A stretch of DNA of 64,000 bases from Pseudomonas fluorescens (GTDB taxonomy: Bacteria > Pseudomonadota > Gammaproteobacteria > Pseudomonadales > Pseudomonadaceae), in assembly GCF_040448305.1 (NCBI RefSeq), contig NZ_CP148752.1, forward strand, positions 2,108,001 through 2,172,000, given 5' to 3'. The position numbers and the translations under genes were made by a program. The notes beneath the pieces were generated by a model. It did no database searches. It was not told the origin of the DNA and saw only the letters and a program-made list of their open reading frames with translations. This document shows, in pieces, positions 1 to 9,620 of the stretch (position 1 is the first letter of the stretch; each line of letters opens with the position of its first letter).

Positions 1-468
1 GCTGATCACCAATTCCCGGATCTCTTCGGCCAGCAACGCATGGGCGATGCCGGTGGCCGCGCCGCCCGCACCGAGCAACAACACCCGTTTGTTGTTCAGG
101 TAATGGCCCTCTTTTTTCAGGCCGGCAACGAAGCCGTCGCCATCGAACATGCGCCCGCTGAAGCGCCCATCAGGCAAGCGTTTGGCAACGTTACACACAT
201 TAAGCAGGCTGGCTGTGCCTTTGAGCTCATCACACAATTTCGCCACCTCCAGCTTGTGCGGAACGGTGACGATCACCCCCGCCAGATTTTCTATTCCGCG
301 CAATCCTTCCCACGCCGTGGCGAGGTTTTGCGGTGAGACTTCCCAGGGCACCAGCACGCCGTCAAAACCTAGGCGCTCCAGCAGTGGGTTGAAAAACTCA
401 GGCGTACGCAGGTGCTTGGCGGGGTAAGTCAAATGAACGACGACCCGTGTTTTACCGCTGATAGGCAT
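1..468 (-). CDS. Shikimate dehydrogenase-like protein (AroE family), 3' end outside window
   Basis: The first 156 codons read leftwards from an ATG at 468. The family reduces 3-dehydroshikimate (or oxidises quinate/shikimate) with NAD(P). Visible are the VTVPHK segment carrying the catalytic lysine and a GAGGAATGI nucleotide-binding loop near residues 130-140. The usual N-terminal substrate motif (S-x-S-P) is replaced by HLTYPAKH, so the first serine is missing. Together with the divergent GntR/FCD regulator at 665, this suggests a catabolic paralogue rather than the housekeeping aroE. The C-terminus lies beyond base 1. Confidence 0.82.
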   Translation of the reverse strand, partial: MPISGKTRVVVHLTYPAKHLRTPEFFNPLLERLGFDGVLVPWEVSPQNLATAWEGLRGIENLAGVIVTVPHKLEVAKLCDELKGTASLLNVCNVAKRLPDGRFSGRMFDGDGFVAGLKKEGHYLNNKRVLLLGAGGAATGIAHALLAEEIRELVIS

Positions 469-664
469 TTAATTGTTCCTTGGTGAATTTGTAATGATGC
501 ATGATATATCCTCGTTCTTGCGATGCGTCAACACCAAGACTACGTCTCGAATGCAGTGGCGATGAAAAGGTCATGATGTATGATGCGTTATCGTCGCCAC
601 CGGCTGCCGTTGTATCTATCCGGCAGGTGGGCACAACCTTACTGACAGTGGAGACCGAGTAACT

Positions 665-1345
665 GTGACCGTGCATAAGCCCATCGATAAAGGCAACTTG
701 AGCGAACGGGTCTACGCCATCATCCGCACCGCGCTGATGGATGGGCAGTACCAACCCGGGGACCGTTTGCGGATCAGCGCCCTGGCCGAAGAGTTCGGCG
801 TGTCGATCACCCCTGTGCGTGAAGCGATTTTCCGCCTGGTCAGCGACCACGCTCTGGACATGAAGGCCGCGACGTCCATTTATGTCCCTGAGCTGACGGT
901 CAGCCAGTTGCGGGAAATCCAGTTGATCCGACATCTGCTGGAAGGCGAGGCCGCGGGCATGGCAGCCCTTCGGGTAACCCAGCCGGAACTGGAGAAACTG
1001 CAAGCCATTCAGGATGCTTTCCAGAAGGCGGTTTCTGTCGACTATAAGCAAGCCGCATTGCTCAACAGGGAATTCCACTTTGGGTTGATCTCGGCTGCGC
1101 GTATGCCCGTCGTGGCCAAAACCCTGGAGAACATGTGGGTCATCATGGGACCCCTGTTGAGCCGTTTCCACGCAGAAGTGCCCAAGCGAGAACTCGCCAG
1201 CTCCAAGCACAAGCATTTCGAAGTACTGGAGGCCTTGCGCGACCGGGATTCGGCCAAGGCCAAAGGGGCGATGCAAGCCGACATTGCATGGGGCGAGCTG
1301 ATGATCGAATGGCTGGAGAAAAAGGAAAACCTGGCCGAGGCGTGA
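665..1345 (+). CDS. GntR-family transcriptional regulator, FadR/FCD type
   Basis: 226 aa from a GTG start. Residues about 10-75 form the GntR winged helix-turn-helix (segment ISALAEEFGVSITPVREAI); residues about 80-215 are an all-helical FCD ligand domain with the NREFHFGLI and SKHKHFEVLEAL histidine segments that usually bind a metal and a carboxylate effector. It is divergent from the AroE-like gene, with about 200 bp between them, so it probably controls that gene in response to a small organic acid. The effector cannot be read from sequence. Confidence 0.88.
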   Translation: MTVHKPIDKGNLSERVYAIIRTALMDGQYQPGDRLRISALAEEFGVSITPVREAIFRLVSDHALDMKAATSIYVPELTVSQLREIQLIRHLLEGEAAGMAALRVTQPELEKLQAIQDAFQKAVSVDYKQAALLNREFHFGLISAARMPVVAKTLENMWVIMGPLLSRFHAEVPKRELASSKHKHFEVLEALRDRDSAKAKGAMQADIAWGELMIEWLEKKENLAEA

Positions 1346-1380
1346 ACCCTGTCGCCGCTTTCCAAGGTTCCTGACGCCAT

Positions 1381-1410
1381 CGCCCGAGCTCCCCGTAGGA
1401 GTGTCGGGCG
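1381..1410. terminator. Hairpin between convergent genes
   Basis: CGCCCGA at 1381-1387 pairs with TCGGGCG at 1404-1410, with inner CTCC/GGAG pairing. It lies between the convergent GntR gene and the DJ-1/PfpI gene and is followed by a weak T-containing stretch, so it probably serves as a shared terminator. Confidence 0.55.
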
Positions 1411-1440
1411 TTGTCGTATTACGCATTCGCAGCGGGCGTT

Positions 1441-2283
1441 TTATTTCAACCGGCCGAGCAATACCTTGCCGACCTCGGTGGCCGATGCAGGATTTTGGCC
1501 GGTGATCAACTCGCGATCGACGACGAAATTGGACGTCCAGTTTTCCGTGTTACTGCTGTACAACCCACCTGCTTTCTCAAGCGCGGTTTGCGGGTAGAAC
1601 TTCATCTCGCCACCGTTGAGCAGGCCTTTGGCTGCTTCCTCTTCCTTGTTGCTGATAACGGTCATCTTGTAGCCCGCATAGATCCAGTCGGCGCTGGCGT
1701 TCACCGGTTTCGCGGTCTGGAGTTGGCGGGTGAAGTTCTGCGCATCAGGCAAGGTCGACAGCAGGGCGATTGGGCCATGGCAGACGAGGGCAGTGGTCTT
1801 GCCTTGAGCATGGAAGTCCATCAGCAAGCGACCCAGCGAACGGCTGTGCAGCAGATCCTGCATCGGCGCATGGCCACCAGGAATGTAGACTGCATCGAAA
1901 TGCGCATAGCCGATCTGTTCCACCCGGGCGAGGCTGATGACCGGCGATTGATCCGGCACAGTGAGTTTCAATTGGTCGAGCAGATGCTTGTAGGTCTCAA
2001 GCACGACCTCATCGTTGTTGAAGTACATTTTGTCGATAGACGTCTTGTCCACGGTCGGGACCCTGCCATTCGGGGTCGCGAAGGTGATGGAGTGGCCAGC
2101 GTCGAGCAGCATCTTCACCGGTTGCAACAGCTCGTTCAGGTAGAACCCTGTCGCGAAGACCTTGCCATCCTTCAAATCGAGTGTCGCCGAATCGGAAAGC
2201 ACCACAAGCACATTGCTGGCGCTCGCTGTCAGGCTGGTACCGAGCAGTGCTGTGGTCAGGGCAATACGGGTCAGTGTCTTCAT
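1441..2283 (-). CDS. Secreted DJ-1/PfpI (ThiJ) superfamily protein
   Basis: 280 aa. Residues 1-22 look like a Sec signal peptide (positive start, hydrophobic core, ending ASA). The remainder has the DJ-1/PfpI fold, with the nucleophile-elbow motif ALVCHGP placing the reactive cysteine at residue 168 followed by histidine 169, and the VYIPGGHAP segment upstream. Relatives include class I amidotransferase-like chaperones, glyoxalase III-type enzymes and intracellular proteases; an exported form is less usual. A LysR gene starts divergently about 120 bp away and is the likely regulator. The exact reaction is not assigned. Confidence 0.83.
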   Translation of the reverse strand: MKTLTRIALTTALLGTSLTASASNVLVVLSDSATLDLKDGKVFATGFYLNELLQPVKMLLDAGHSITFATPNGRVPTVDKTSIDKMYFNNDEVVLETYKHLLDQLKLTVPDQSPVISLARVEQIGYAHFDAVYIPGGHAPMQDLLHSRSLGRLLMDFHAQGKTTALVCHGPIALLSTLPDAQNFTRQLQTAKPVNASADWIYAGYKMTVISNKEEEAAKGLLNGGEMKFYPQTALEKAGGLYSSNTENWTSNFVVDRELITGQNPASATEVGKVLLGRLK

Positions 2284-2401
2284 GTCGAGTCCAGAAAATA
2301 GTCAGGCGTACGGTTGTCGCCCCTTGGCAGGACACTCTATTGGCGTGTTATATGGCGATAAACTACCTGCGATGGAATTCATTTGGACCTGGAAAGCAAT
2401 A

Positions 2402-3307
2402 ATGCCGCGCAAATTTGACCATCTTGGTGATGTGGAGGCCTTTATACGGGTAGTGGAGCAGGGCACTGTCAGCGCTGCGGCCGTCGCGCTGGCGACCACA
2501 CCTTCAGTGCTCAGCCGCGCGTTGACCAGGCTTGAGTCGCGCCTTGGCGTACAACTGTTGCGACGTACCACCCGCAGGCTAAGCCTCACCGACGCCGGCA
2601 GGTTGTACCTGGAACAGACCCGTCTGGCGTTTACACAGATCGAAGAGGCGGAGCGAACCATTCGAGGCCAAGAAGGCGAGTTGAGTGGACGCGTGCGCAT
2701 GAGCGTACCGACAACCTATGGGCATCACCGTCTGCCACCGCTGCTCAGCGCATTTACCCGGCAGTATCCTGCTGTCCAGGTGGAGCTGAGCATCACCAAT
2801 CGAAACGTTGACCTGATTGCCGAGGGCTATGATCTGGCGATTCGTTTGGGACAGTTGCCTGACAGTGGCTTGGTCGGACGCAAGCTGGAAGATGCTCGAT
2901 TGTCTCTGGTTGCCTCCCCCGAGTACCTGGCTCGCGCCGGTGTCCCAGCGACACTGGAGATGTTGAGCGAACACGTTTGCTTGCCGTTCATCATGCCCAG
3001 CAGCGGCAAGATCGGGCCTTGGTTGTTTTGTCTTGACGGGGAAAACCTGGAGTGGGTACCGCACGCCAATGTTGTGGTGTCGGATGATGTCCTCGGAATC
3101 GTTTCACTGGCACAAAGCGGTCTGGGAATCTGCCAGACCTATGACTTCATCATCCGCGACAAGGTGCTGCGCGGAGAGTTGGTAGAGGTCCTTGTGCAGT
3201 TGAGTGGGCGCAGCAGGCCATTCTCGATTATCTATCCGCCTCACCGGCAGTTGTCAGCCGCATCCAGAGCGCTGATCGACTTCATTTTAGCCAAAACTCA
3301 GTCCTGA
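2402..3307 (+). CDS. LysR-family transcriptional regulator
   Basis: 301 aa from ATG 2402 (MPRKFDHLGDVEAF); an in-frame ATG at 2372 would add 10 residues. N-terminal winged HTH at about 5-65 (AAVALATTPSVLSRALTRLE) and a periplasmic-binding-like effector domain from about 90. The CrgA/AaeR-like start (FDHLGDVEAFIRVVEQG) is common in regulators of neighbouring oxidoreductases or stress genes. It is divergent from the DJ-1/PfpI gene and probably regulates it. Confidence 0.9.
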   Translation: MPRKFDHLGDVEAFIRVVEQGTVSAAAVALATTPSVLSRALTRLESRLGVQLLRRTTRRLSLTDAGRLYLEQTRLAFTQIEEAERTIRGQEGELSGRVRMSVPTTYGHHRLPPLLSAFTRQYPAVQVELSITNRNVDLIAEGYDLAIRLGQLPDSGLVGRKLEDARLSLVASPEYLARAGVPATLEMLSEHVCLPFIMPSSGKIGPWLFCLDGENLEWVPHANVVVSDDVLGIVSLAQSGLGICQTYDFIIRDKVLRGELVEVLVQLSGRSRPFSIIYPPHRQLSAASRALIDFILAKTQS

Positions 3308-3531
3308 GCTTCATCAACTAGACACCCAAGAGGGTGAGCGATCGAACTTCCTGGCCCGTTGTGTGGGTGCTGAAAAACACTATGGATTGGCTTCCTTGCG
3401 TCAAACTAATTTGAGTGCTGAGAAATTTATGTGAAGCCACTTTTGCCGGTTTCAGATTCCCTTGTGCACTGGTGAAGGACAACAACCTCGTTTGGACATT
3501 TTTCGCCATCACGACAGGCTGCTTTTGGCCC

Positions 3532-3689
3532 AGGCTGTGTAAAAACGTAGACACTGTTTTGAAGTCTGCGTCGCTACGTAAAATCTGCCAATGATTGGTG
3601 TATCAGCCGGACCTGAAATTTGCGTAGGAACGCGATTTTCGTTCTGGTTCTGACTGTCAATCCTGCTCTAAACCGTTTTTACACAGCCT
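3532..3689. repeat. MITE-like element, family A, copy 1
   Basis: A 158-bp non-coding element with perfect 16-bp terminal inverted repeats (AGGCTGTGTAAAAACG at 3532-3547 and its complement at 3674-3689). It has no ORF of its own. Relatives lie at 12721, 34841 and 36257, with a solo end at 20319. It is flanked on the right by a copy of the dispersed GGCCGAT...CTGCCTGTC palindrome (3691-3720). The rest of the 3308-3856 gap contains nothing I can identify. Confidence 0.75.
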
Positions 3690-3856
3690 CGGCCGATCGC
3701 TGCCTGTCCGGGAGGGCTGATTTCGACTGTGGATTCAACCGAAAGCAGTCGGTTGCGGTCAGCTGATTTCGGCCTGGGCTGACTCATCGTAAAGATCGTC
3801 AGATCAACAGTAAAGTGGGGTCGCCCACCTCTTGATACTGCAGTTTCCAGTACGAT

Positions 3857-5080
3857 TTAGTGATGTTTTACGGCTCTAATCCGCATCAGTATGTGTAAAA
3901 GTATGAGTGCTGCGACGGGCGCAATTACAATCACGGCGGACCTTGGTGACAAGTCGACTCCCAGCAGATGGACGCCCGAATACAGCAATTTCAACAAGCT
4001 CAGCACGTAGTACGTGATGGCAATAATGGAAAGGCCTTCAACCGCCCGCTGAATCTTGATCTGAGCATCGGCCCGGGCGTTCAGGCTTTTCAGGATTTCG
4101 GCGTTCTGTTCTTCCATCTCTACCTGTACGCGCGCCTGCAAAAGGTCACCTAGATTGGCCACGCTCTTGGCTAGCACATCGAGCCGTTGTTCCGTCACGG
4201 CGCAGTACCTTACCGTCGGTTTGAAGCGTCGCTCAATGAAGATTCCCAGGCGCTGGTAGTCACCTGCGCGATTCTCCCGCAATTCTGCCAGTCGTTCGAA
4301 TACGAGCTGCGCGTAAGCTTGTGTGGCACTGAAGCGATGCCGGTGCCTGGCTGAGAGACTGACGACTTTGGCCGACAACGCTGCAATTTCTGAAAGCAGT
4401 TTTTTTGCATTGCTGGAGTCGGGTGCAGCGTTTCGCTCCGACAGGTCGACCAGGGTTCTATCGAAGGCATCGAGTTGCGAACTCAATTGCTTCGCTGTTG
4501 GAAGCGCAAGCGAGGCCATCATGCGATAGGTTTCAATCTCAAGTAGCCGGCGAATCATTCGACCTTGGCGGTAGGCGTTGAGGTGAGTGTTGATGAACAA
4601 AAATCTGTTTTCACCGCATTCGCTCAGCCGGAAGTCGCTCCACACCGCCGCATCGCCACCCCCGATGGACGAGCCGCACGGGTCCTTGAATCCGTACGCC
4701 GCATGATCCCCCTCCCATGAGTCATGGTTGCGCACCACAATTTGCACGCTGTTGATCAGCCGCTGGGTGTAAGGGCTGATCTTTGCTGCCAGGGCCTCAG
4801 GCAAGGAAGTCCAGTGCGGGCGATCCGTGTTCGCGGTGACGACGTAAGTAAGGGTAAAGAACTCCGCATGTCGCTCCCATTTCAGCCAATGCTCGTCAAG
4901 CCTGGTGATGCCTTGGGGGATTTCACCACTGACCGGTTCGTCGTAGAGGCTGTTGAGCAGTGCCTGTCGCTCATTGTCGCTGCCCAAGACGGCCAGGTGA
5001 AAAACATAAGCCGGCTCGCTGAAGTACAGGGAAGGGCGGGCGTGCAGTTCGTCATGAAGCGTATGTCGTAACGGGTGCAT
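3857..5080 (-). CDS. DUF3422 family membrane-anchored protein
   Basis: 407 aa. The N-terminus (LHDELHARP) is the family hallmark. The middle is rich in charged helices with coiled-coil character (about 240-340), and the C-terminus has two hydrophobic segments, about 345-368 and 382-402, which probably anchor it in the inner membrane. The function of the family is unknown. Five bases separate its start from the stop of the upstream TetR gene, so the two are probably co-transcribed and the TetR protein may control both. Confidence 0.85.
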   Translation of the reverse strand: MHPLRHTLHDELHARPSLYFSEPAYVFHLAVLGSDNERQALLNSLYDEPVSGEIPQGITRLDEHWLKWERHAEFFTLTYVVTANTDRPHWTSLPEALAAKISPYTQRLINSVQIVVRNHDSWEGDHAAYGFKDPCGSSIGGGDAAVWSDFRLSECGENRFLFINTHLNAYRQGRMIRRLLEIETYRMMASLALPTAKQLSSQLDAFDRTLVDLSERNAAPDSSNAKKLLSEIAALSAKVVSLSARHRHRFSATQAYAQLVFERLAELRENRAGDYQRLGIFIERRFKPTVRYCAVTEQRLDVLAKSVANLGDLLQARVQVEMEEQNAEILKSLNARADAQIKIQRAVEGLSIIAITYYVLSLLKLLYSGVHLLGVDLSPRSAVIVIAPVAALILLHILMRIRAVKHH

Positions 5081-5085
5081 AGTGC

Positions 5086-5700
5086 TTATGCCTTGAGCGC
5101 TGAGTCTCTGCTGCAGGCAATGATGCCCAGGGCAAAGTGAGTCAGGGCATCCGTGAGTTTTTGTTCCGGGACGTCAATGATTTGCCAGAGGGACTGTCCG
5201 TAAAGCATGCCGATGACGGCCTCTGTGATCAGGCCTGTGCGGTCACTGATGCAGCCAGTTTCGCCACACTCGGCGGAAACGATGGCCTTCAGCAGGGTGG
5301 CGTAGCTGCTCTTCAGCTGATTGATCTCCTGTTGTTGATCATCGCTGAGGTTGACGAACTCCCGTGTCACCAGCATTAGCCGATGTTTCTCGGTCAGGTT
5401 GAACACCACAAATGCGTGCACAAAGCGCTGGAGACGGTCGCGGTGCGTCCGGGCTCCCCGCATGCGGCGCTTGGTACCGGCCAACAGGTCGGAGACCGCG
5501 CCTTCGATCAGTTCGAACAACAGGCTTTGTTTGTTCTCGATATGGTTGTACAGCGAGCCGGCATGCAGCCCCAACTGGCCAGCCAGGTCACGCAGGCCGA
5601 TGGCCTGGTAGCCGCGCGTTGCAAAGAGTTCCAGTGCAACATCGAGCAGGCGGTCGCGGGCACTCGGGGCGGGGTGCTTCGGTGTGTTTGCGGCAAGCAT
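5086..5700 (-). CDS. TetR-family transcriptional regulator
   Basis: 204 aa. N-terminal HTH at residues about 18-62 (GLRDLAGQLGLHAGSLYNHIENK) typical of TetR/AcrR proteins, followed by an all-helical ligand and dimer domain. It sits directly upstream of the DUF3422 gene on the same strand with a 5-bp gap, an operon-like arrangement. The ligand is unknown. Confidence 0.88.
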   Translation of the reverse strand: MLAANTPKHPAPSARDRLLDVALELFATRGYQAIGLRDLAGQLGLHAGSLYNHIENKQSLLFELIEGAVSDLLAGTKRRMRGARTHRDRLQRFVHAFVVFNLTEKHRLMLVTREFVNLSDDQQQEINQLKSSYATLLKAIVSAECGETGCISDRTGLITEAVIGMLYGQSLWQIIDVPEQKLTDALTHFALGIIACSRDSALKA

Positions 5701-5773
5701 AGGAGGTCAGGCGCTCTGCGTTGAGAGAAGTGCAGTGGCGGTCCTGCTGGACCGCCCTGCCGTGAGTGTGTAA

Positions 5774-7201
5774 TCAGGCTGGATTGGCTTCTTCCGGAAG
5801 AATCAGCTGCGCGGGAATCCGTTGCGTCGAGTTACGCGCCACCCAGTAGTAAATGAGGGCTGGTACGGTTAGGCCGATCAACCACGAAATGTCCGTCCCA
5901 CCCAAGGTTTCAACCAAGGGGCCGGTGTAGAAACTGGTGGCTATGAAGGGCATCTGAATCACTACGCCGAGGGCGTAGACTGCTATGCCGGTGACATTCC
6001 AGCGTCCGTATCGACCATCCGGATTGGAGAGGGCGGGGATGTCATAGCGCTCCTTGGTCACCAGATAAAAGTCAACTAGGTTGATGGCGCTCCAGGGCGT
6101 GAAAAAGGCCAGCAGGAACAGGATGAACGCTGAGAAGTCATGAAGGAACGAATGCCTCCCCAACAGCGCCAGCGCAGTGGCGAATCCGACCATGACCAGG
6201 ATGTAGATCAACCGCACGGTTTTGGAAATTTCCTGGTTGCCTCTGAAACCGCTGATGATGGTAGCCAGAGACATGAAACTACCGTAGGCGTTGAGCGTGG
6301 TAATGGTCACCTTCCCGAACACGATACTGAAAAACAGCAGTGACGCGACGACGCCGCTGGCCCCCATGCCGACGATGTAGGACACCTCGTGGCCGGCAAA
6401 TTGATCACCCGCCAAGGCGGCGACGAATACACCGAAGACCATGGAAATTTGAGTGCCGATCACTGAGCCCAGGCCCACAGCCAAAAAGGTTTTCCAGGCT
6501 GAAGTCTTTCTCGGCAGGTAGCGCGAATAGTCAGCGACATAGGGGCCGAATGCGATCTGCCAGGAAGCCGAGAGTGATATTGCCAAGAGAAAGCTGGCCA
6601 GTGAAAAGTGTCGATTTCCAAGCAGCTCGCTGATGTCATGAGCTGACAGCAAGCGGTAGAACAAGTAGAAGAAAGACACCACGCCAATTAGGCTCGACAG
6701 GCGTCCGATCAAATGGATAGTCCGATAGCCCAGCACTGTGAGCACAACGATCATCACCGCGAAAATCAGGATGCCAGCGGCGTCACTGACATTGACCAGT
6801 TGACTGATGGCCTGGCCCGCAAGCACCGAGCCGCTGGCAGAAAAGCCCACGTACATCAGGCAGACCAGGACGATAGGGATAACGGCGCCGTAGACGCCGA
6901 ATTGCACGCGACTGGAGATCATCTGCGGCAGGCCCAACTGGGGGCCCTGAGCGGCGTGCAGCGCCATGATTGCGCCGCCCAACAGTTGCCCGATCAACAA
7001 GCCAATCAGCGACCAGAACACATCGCCGCCCAATACGACAGCCAGTGCACCAGTGACGATCGCAGTGACTTGAAGGTTGGCGCCGAACCACAGGGTGAAC
7101 TGACTGAGCAGCCGGCCATGGCGCTCGGACTCAGGTATGTAATCGATGGATCGCCGTTCTATATACGTCTTGCGCTGCGCACTTTCTTTGGTGGCGGACA
7201 T
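5774..7201 (-). CDS. NCS1-family nucleobase/imidazole-type permease
   Basis: 475 aa, about 12 hydrophobic segments, with the NCS1 N-terminal region (RRSIDYIPESERHG followed by LFTLWFGANLQ-like TM1) and TM3 region GPQLGLPQMISSRVQFG. NCS1 carriers import purines, cytosine, allantoin, hydantoins or related rings by cation symport. It is the last gene of a minus-strand series with hutU, a CoA-transferase and an acyl-CoA dehydrogenase, so the substrate may be an imidazole such as urocanate or imidazolepropionate (inference from context). Confidence 0.85.
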   Translation of the reverse strand: MSATKESAQRKTYIERRSIDYIPESERHGRLLSQFTLWFGANLQVTAIVTGALAVVLGGDVFWSLIGLLIGQLLGGAIMALHAAQGPQLGLPQMISSRVQFGVYGAVIPIVLVCLMYVGFSASGSVLAGQAISQLVNVSDAAGILIFAVMIVVLTVLGYRTIHLIGRLSSLIGVVSFFYLFYRLLSAHDISELLGNRHFSLASFLLAISLSASWQIAFGPYVADYSRYLPRKTSAWKTFLAVGLGSVIGTQISMVFGVFVAALAGDQFAGHEVSYIVGMGASGVVASLLFFSIVFGKVTITTLNAYGSFMSLATIISGFRGNQEISKTVRLIYILVMVGFATALALLGRHSFLHDFSAFILFLLAFFTPWSAINLVDFYLVTKERYDIPALSNPDGRYGRWNVTGIAVYALGVVIQMPFIATSFYTGPLVETLGGTDISWLIGLTVPALIYYWVARNSTQRIPAQLILPEEANPA

Positions 7202-7263
7202 GGCAGTTCCTCTCGGGCGTCGTACCGTACGACAGCCTTCTCGTGGGGGAGTGACTCAGGGGA

Positions 7264-7282
7264 GGGCCTGTTAAACAGGCCC
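7264..7282. terminator. Strong hairpin between permease and acyl-CoA dehydrogenase genes
   Basis: GGGCCTG and CAGGCCC arms around a short AT loop. T's follow on the + strand, but not in the minus direction in which the genes run. It may attenuate or stabilise mRNA between the acyl-CoA dehydrogenase and permease genes rather than end transcription. Confidence 0.45.
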
Positions 7283-7296
7283 GGTTTTTCGCTCGA

Positions 7297-8439
7297 TCAG
7301 CGCTGGGCGTCGAGCAAGCTTCGCGAAATGATGATTTTCTGCACTTCGGACGTGCCTTCGAAAATGCGCAGGATCCGTGCGTCGCGTACGTAGCGTTCCA
7401 GTGGAAGGTCGCGGATGTAGCCATAACCGCCATGGAGCTGGAGCGCTGCATCGGTGATGAAACCGGCGCATTCGGCGGCGACCAGTTTGGCGGTGGCCGA
7501 GTCCAGGCTGAAGCGTTCACCGCTGTCGCGGCGAGCGGCGGCTTTCCAGGTCAGCATGCGGGCACCTTCCAGCTGTGCATACATGTCGGCGAGACGCCAC
7601 TGTGTGCCTTGGTAGGCGGCAAGCGGCTTGGGGCCGATCTGCCGTTCGCGGACCCAGTTCAAGCTCGCTTGCAAGGCGGCATTGGCGATCCCCAAGGACA
7701 TGGCCGCCACTTCAACGCGACCCCGGTCCAGCACCGCCATTGCCGTGTTGAAGCCGGCACCTTCGATGCCCAGCAATGCCGATTCGGGCAACCAGCAGTC
7801 CAGGGCCAGCTCATAGATCGTGCTGCCACGCAGTCCCATGGTTTTTTCCGGACTGGAGAAGCTGATCCCTACCGTTCCCTGGGGAATCATGAAGGCACTG
7901 ATGCCCTTGTGGCCGGCTTCGGCGTCGGTCTTGGCATAGAGCACAATGAAGCCTGCTTCGCGGGCATTGGTGATGTAGTGCTTACTGCCGCGCACCCGCC
8001 AACCGCCATCTTCACGCTGCGCACGGCAGCGCATGTCGGCCGGGTTGGAGCCTGCTGCCGGCTCCGTCAGTGCGAAGGCGCCGAGTAATTCACCGCTCGC
8101 TGCGCGAGGTAGCCACTCGTGCTTCTGCTCTTCGGTACCGCCGATCAGGATCGAATCGGTTGCCAGAAAATGCGCCGTCAACGCCGATGCAGTGGAGGCG
8201 CAGGCGCCAGCCACGGCTTCAACGACGCGGCTCATGGCCAGGCTGCCAATGCCCAGTCCGCCGTACTCTTCGGGCAAATTGATACCCATGCCACCCAGCT
8301 CGGCCAACGCCTGCAGGCTTTCGGCACAGAATGTCTCGGTTTCGTCGTAATGCTGGGCGCGCGGCTGGATCACCTCGCGAGCCAGTTTTTCAGCGGTTTC
8401 GACAACGGCCAATTCGACCTGATCTAATTCAAAGTTCAT
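7297..8439 (-). CDS. Acyl-CoA dehydrogenase family flavoprotein
   Basis: 380 aa, the standard length. Oxidises an acyl-CoA to the 2-enoyl-CoA with FAD. Visible signatures are ALTEPAAGSNPADM (FAD/substrate loop, about 125-138), LHGGYGYIRD, and the C-terminal IFEGTSEVQ segment whose glutamate is the usual catalytic base. The start overlaps the stop of the CoA-transferase gene by 11 bp, so the two are translationally coupled. In this operon a plausible substrate is imidazolepropionyl-CoA giving urocanyl-CoA (hypothesis). Chain specificity cannot be read directly. Confidence 0.9.
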   Translation of the reverse strand: MNFELDQVELAVVETAEKLAREVIQPRAQHYDETETFCAESLQALAELGGMGINLPEEYGGLGIGSLAMSRVVEAVAGACASTASALTAHFLATDSILIGGTEEQKHEWLPRAASGELLGAFALTEPAAGSNPADMRCRAQREDGGWRVRGSKHYITNAREAGFIVLYAKTDAEAGHKGISAFMIPQGTVGISFSSPEKTMGLRGSTIYELALDCWLPESALLGIEGAGFNTAMAVLDRGRVEVAAMSLGIANAALQASLNWVRERQIGPKPLAAYQGTQWRLADMYAQLEGARMLTWKAAARRDSGERFSLDSATAKLVAAECAGFITDAALQLHGGYGYIRDLPLERYVRDARILRIFEGTSEVQKIIISRSLLDAQR

Positions 8440-9595
8440 GGGAAAGCTCCTGTTTGTTCAGTCCGAAAGCATGGTTGTCGGCGCCGAGGCGTGGGGCGTG
8501 AGTGACTGCGTGGGGTTTGCGGCCATTGAAGAAAACAGGTTGCGGTACCAGCGGTTGCGCGGAGCCTTCGGGGTGAATCAGCAACTGTCGTACTTGGGCC
8601 TGTTCGCTGCTGGCGGCCTGGGCGAGGTTCCACACCGGGGAGGACGGCACGCCCGCCTCGAGCAGGATGTCGCAGACCTGCTCAACGCTCATTTGCTGCG
8701 TCCAGACTTCGATTTCGGCGCGTAGCGCCGGCTCGTTGAGTGTGCGTTGCGGGTCATCGGCAAAGCGTGGGTCGCTGCCAAGTGCTGGCTTGCCCAGGCA
8801 TTCGCATAACCGTTGGAAGAGCTTGTTGCTCGCCACGGCGATGACCACTTGACCGTCGGCGGCGCGGTAAGTATCAAAGGGTGTCGAAACCGGATGGCGG
8901 TTGCCCACCAGCCCAGGCGCAACGCCATTGGCGAGGAGATTCGACAGGCCGGTCATTTGCAGGCTGAACAACACATCGAACATGGCGACGTCGATATACT
9001 GGGCGCCGGGTGCATGCCGTTCGCGAGCGAATAGCGCGGAGCTGATGGCCCAGGCCGCATAAACACCGGCGCAAAGATCACCGATGGCTTCGCCACTGCG
9101 TGTAGGGCCTGTCTCTGCAAAACCTGTGACGCTCATTAGCCCCGACATTGCCTGGGCGACGATGTCATAGGCCGGGTTAGCCGACAGCGGACCATGCTGG
9201 CCGAAACCGGAAATGCTCGCGTAGATCAGCTTGGGGTTGTATTGCTTGAGGGTGTCGAAGTCGATACCCAGGCGACGTGTCACGCCGGGACGAAAGTTTT
9301 CCACGACGACGTCTGCGTCACGGACCAGCTCATATAGCCGGGCACGATCAGCAGTGGACTTGAAGTCCATTTCGACACTGCGCTTGCCGCGATTGATCAG
9401 GCCGAAATAGACACTCTCGCCATCCTTGAAGGGGCCCAGGTGACGGCTGTCATCGCCGTGGTCAGGGACTTCGAATTTAATGACGTCGGCGCCCAGGTCG
9501 GCGAGCATGGCCGTGCAATGCGGACCGGCCAAAACGCGGCTCAGATCAAGCACGCGAATGCCTTGGAGTTGTTGGGTAAACGGACTGCTGCTCAT
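8429..9595 (-). CDS. CaiB/BaiF (family III) CoA-transferase
   Basis: 388 aa. Transfers CoA between carboxylic acids through an aspartyl thioester. Seen: the N-terminal GIRVLDLSRVLAGP and ADLGADVIKFE motifs, VENFRPG, and PAYDIVAQAMSG with the probable nucleophile Asp144. Overlaps the acyl-CoA dehydrogenase by 11 bp and starts 25 bp after hutU. Paired with a dehydrogenase it would activate a free acid and, with the product, return the CoA. An imidazolepropionate/urocanyl pair fits the operon but is inferred. Confidence 0.9.
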   Translation of the reverse strand: MSSSPFTQQLQGIRVLDLSRVLAGPHCTAMLADLGADVIKFEVPDHGDDSRHLGPFKDGESVYFGLINRGKRSVEMDFKSTADRARLYELVRDADVVVENFRPGVTRRLGIDFDTLKQYNPKLIYASISGFGQHGPLSANPAYDIVAQAMSGLMSVTGFAETGPTRSGEAIGDLCAGVYAAWAISSALFARERHAPGAQYIDVAMFDVLFSLQMTGLSNLLANGVAPGLVGNRHPVSTPFDTYRAADGQVVIAVASNKLFQRLCECLGKPALGSDPRFADDPQRTLNEPALRAEIEVWTQQMSVEQVCDILLEAGVPSSPVWNLAQAASSEQAQVRQLLIHPEGSAQPLVPQPVFFNGRKPHAVTHAPRLGADNHAFGLNKQELSHEL

Positions 9596-9620
9596 GGTGC
9601 AGGCTCCTCGATTCCGGGGC

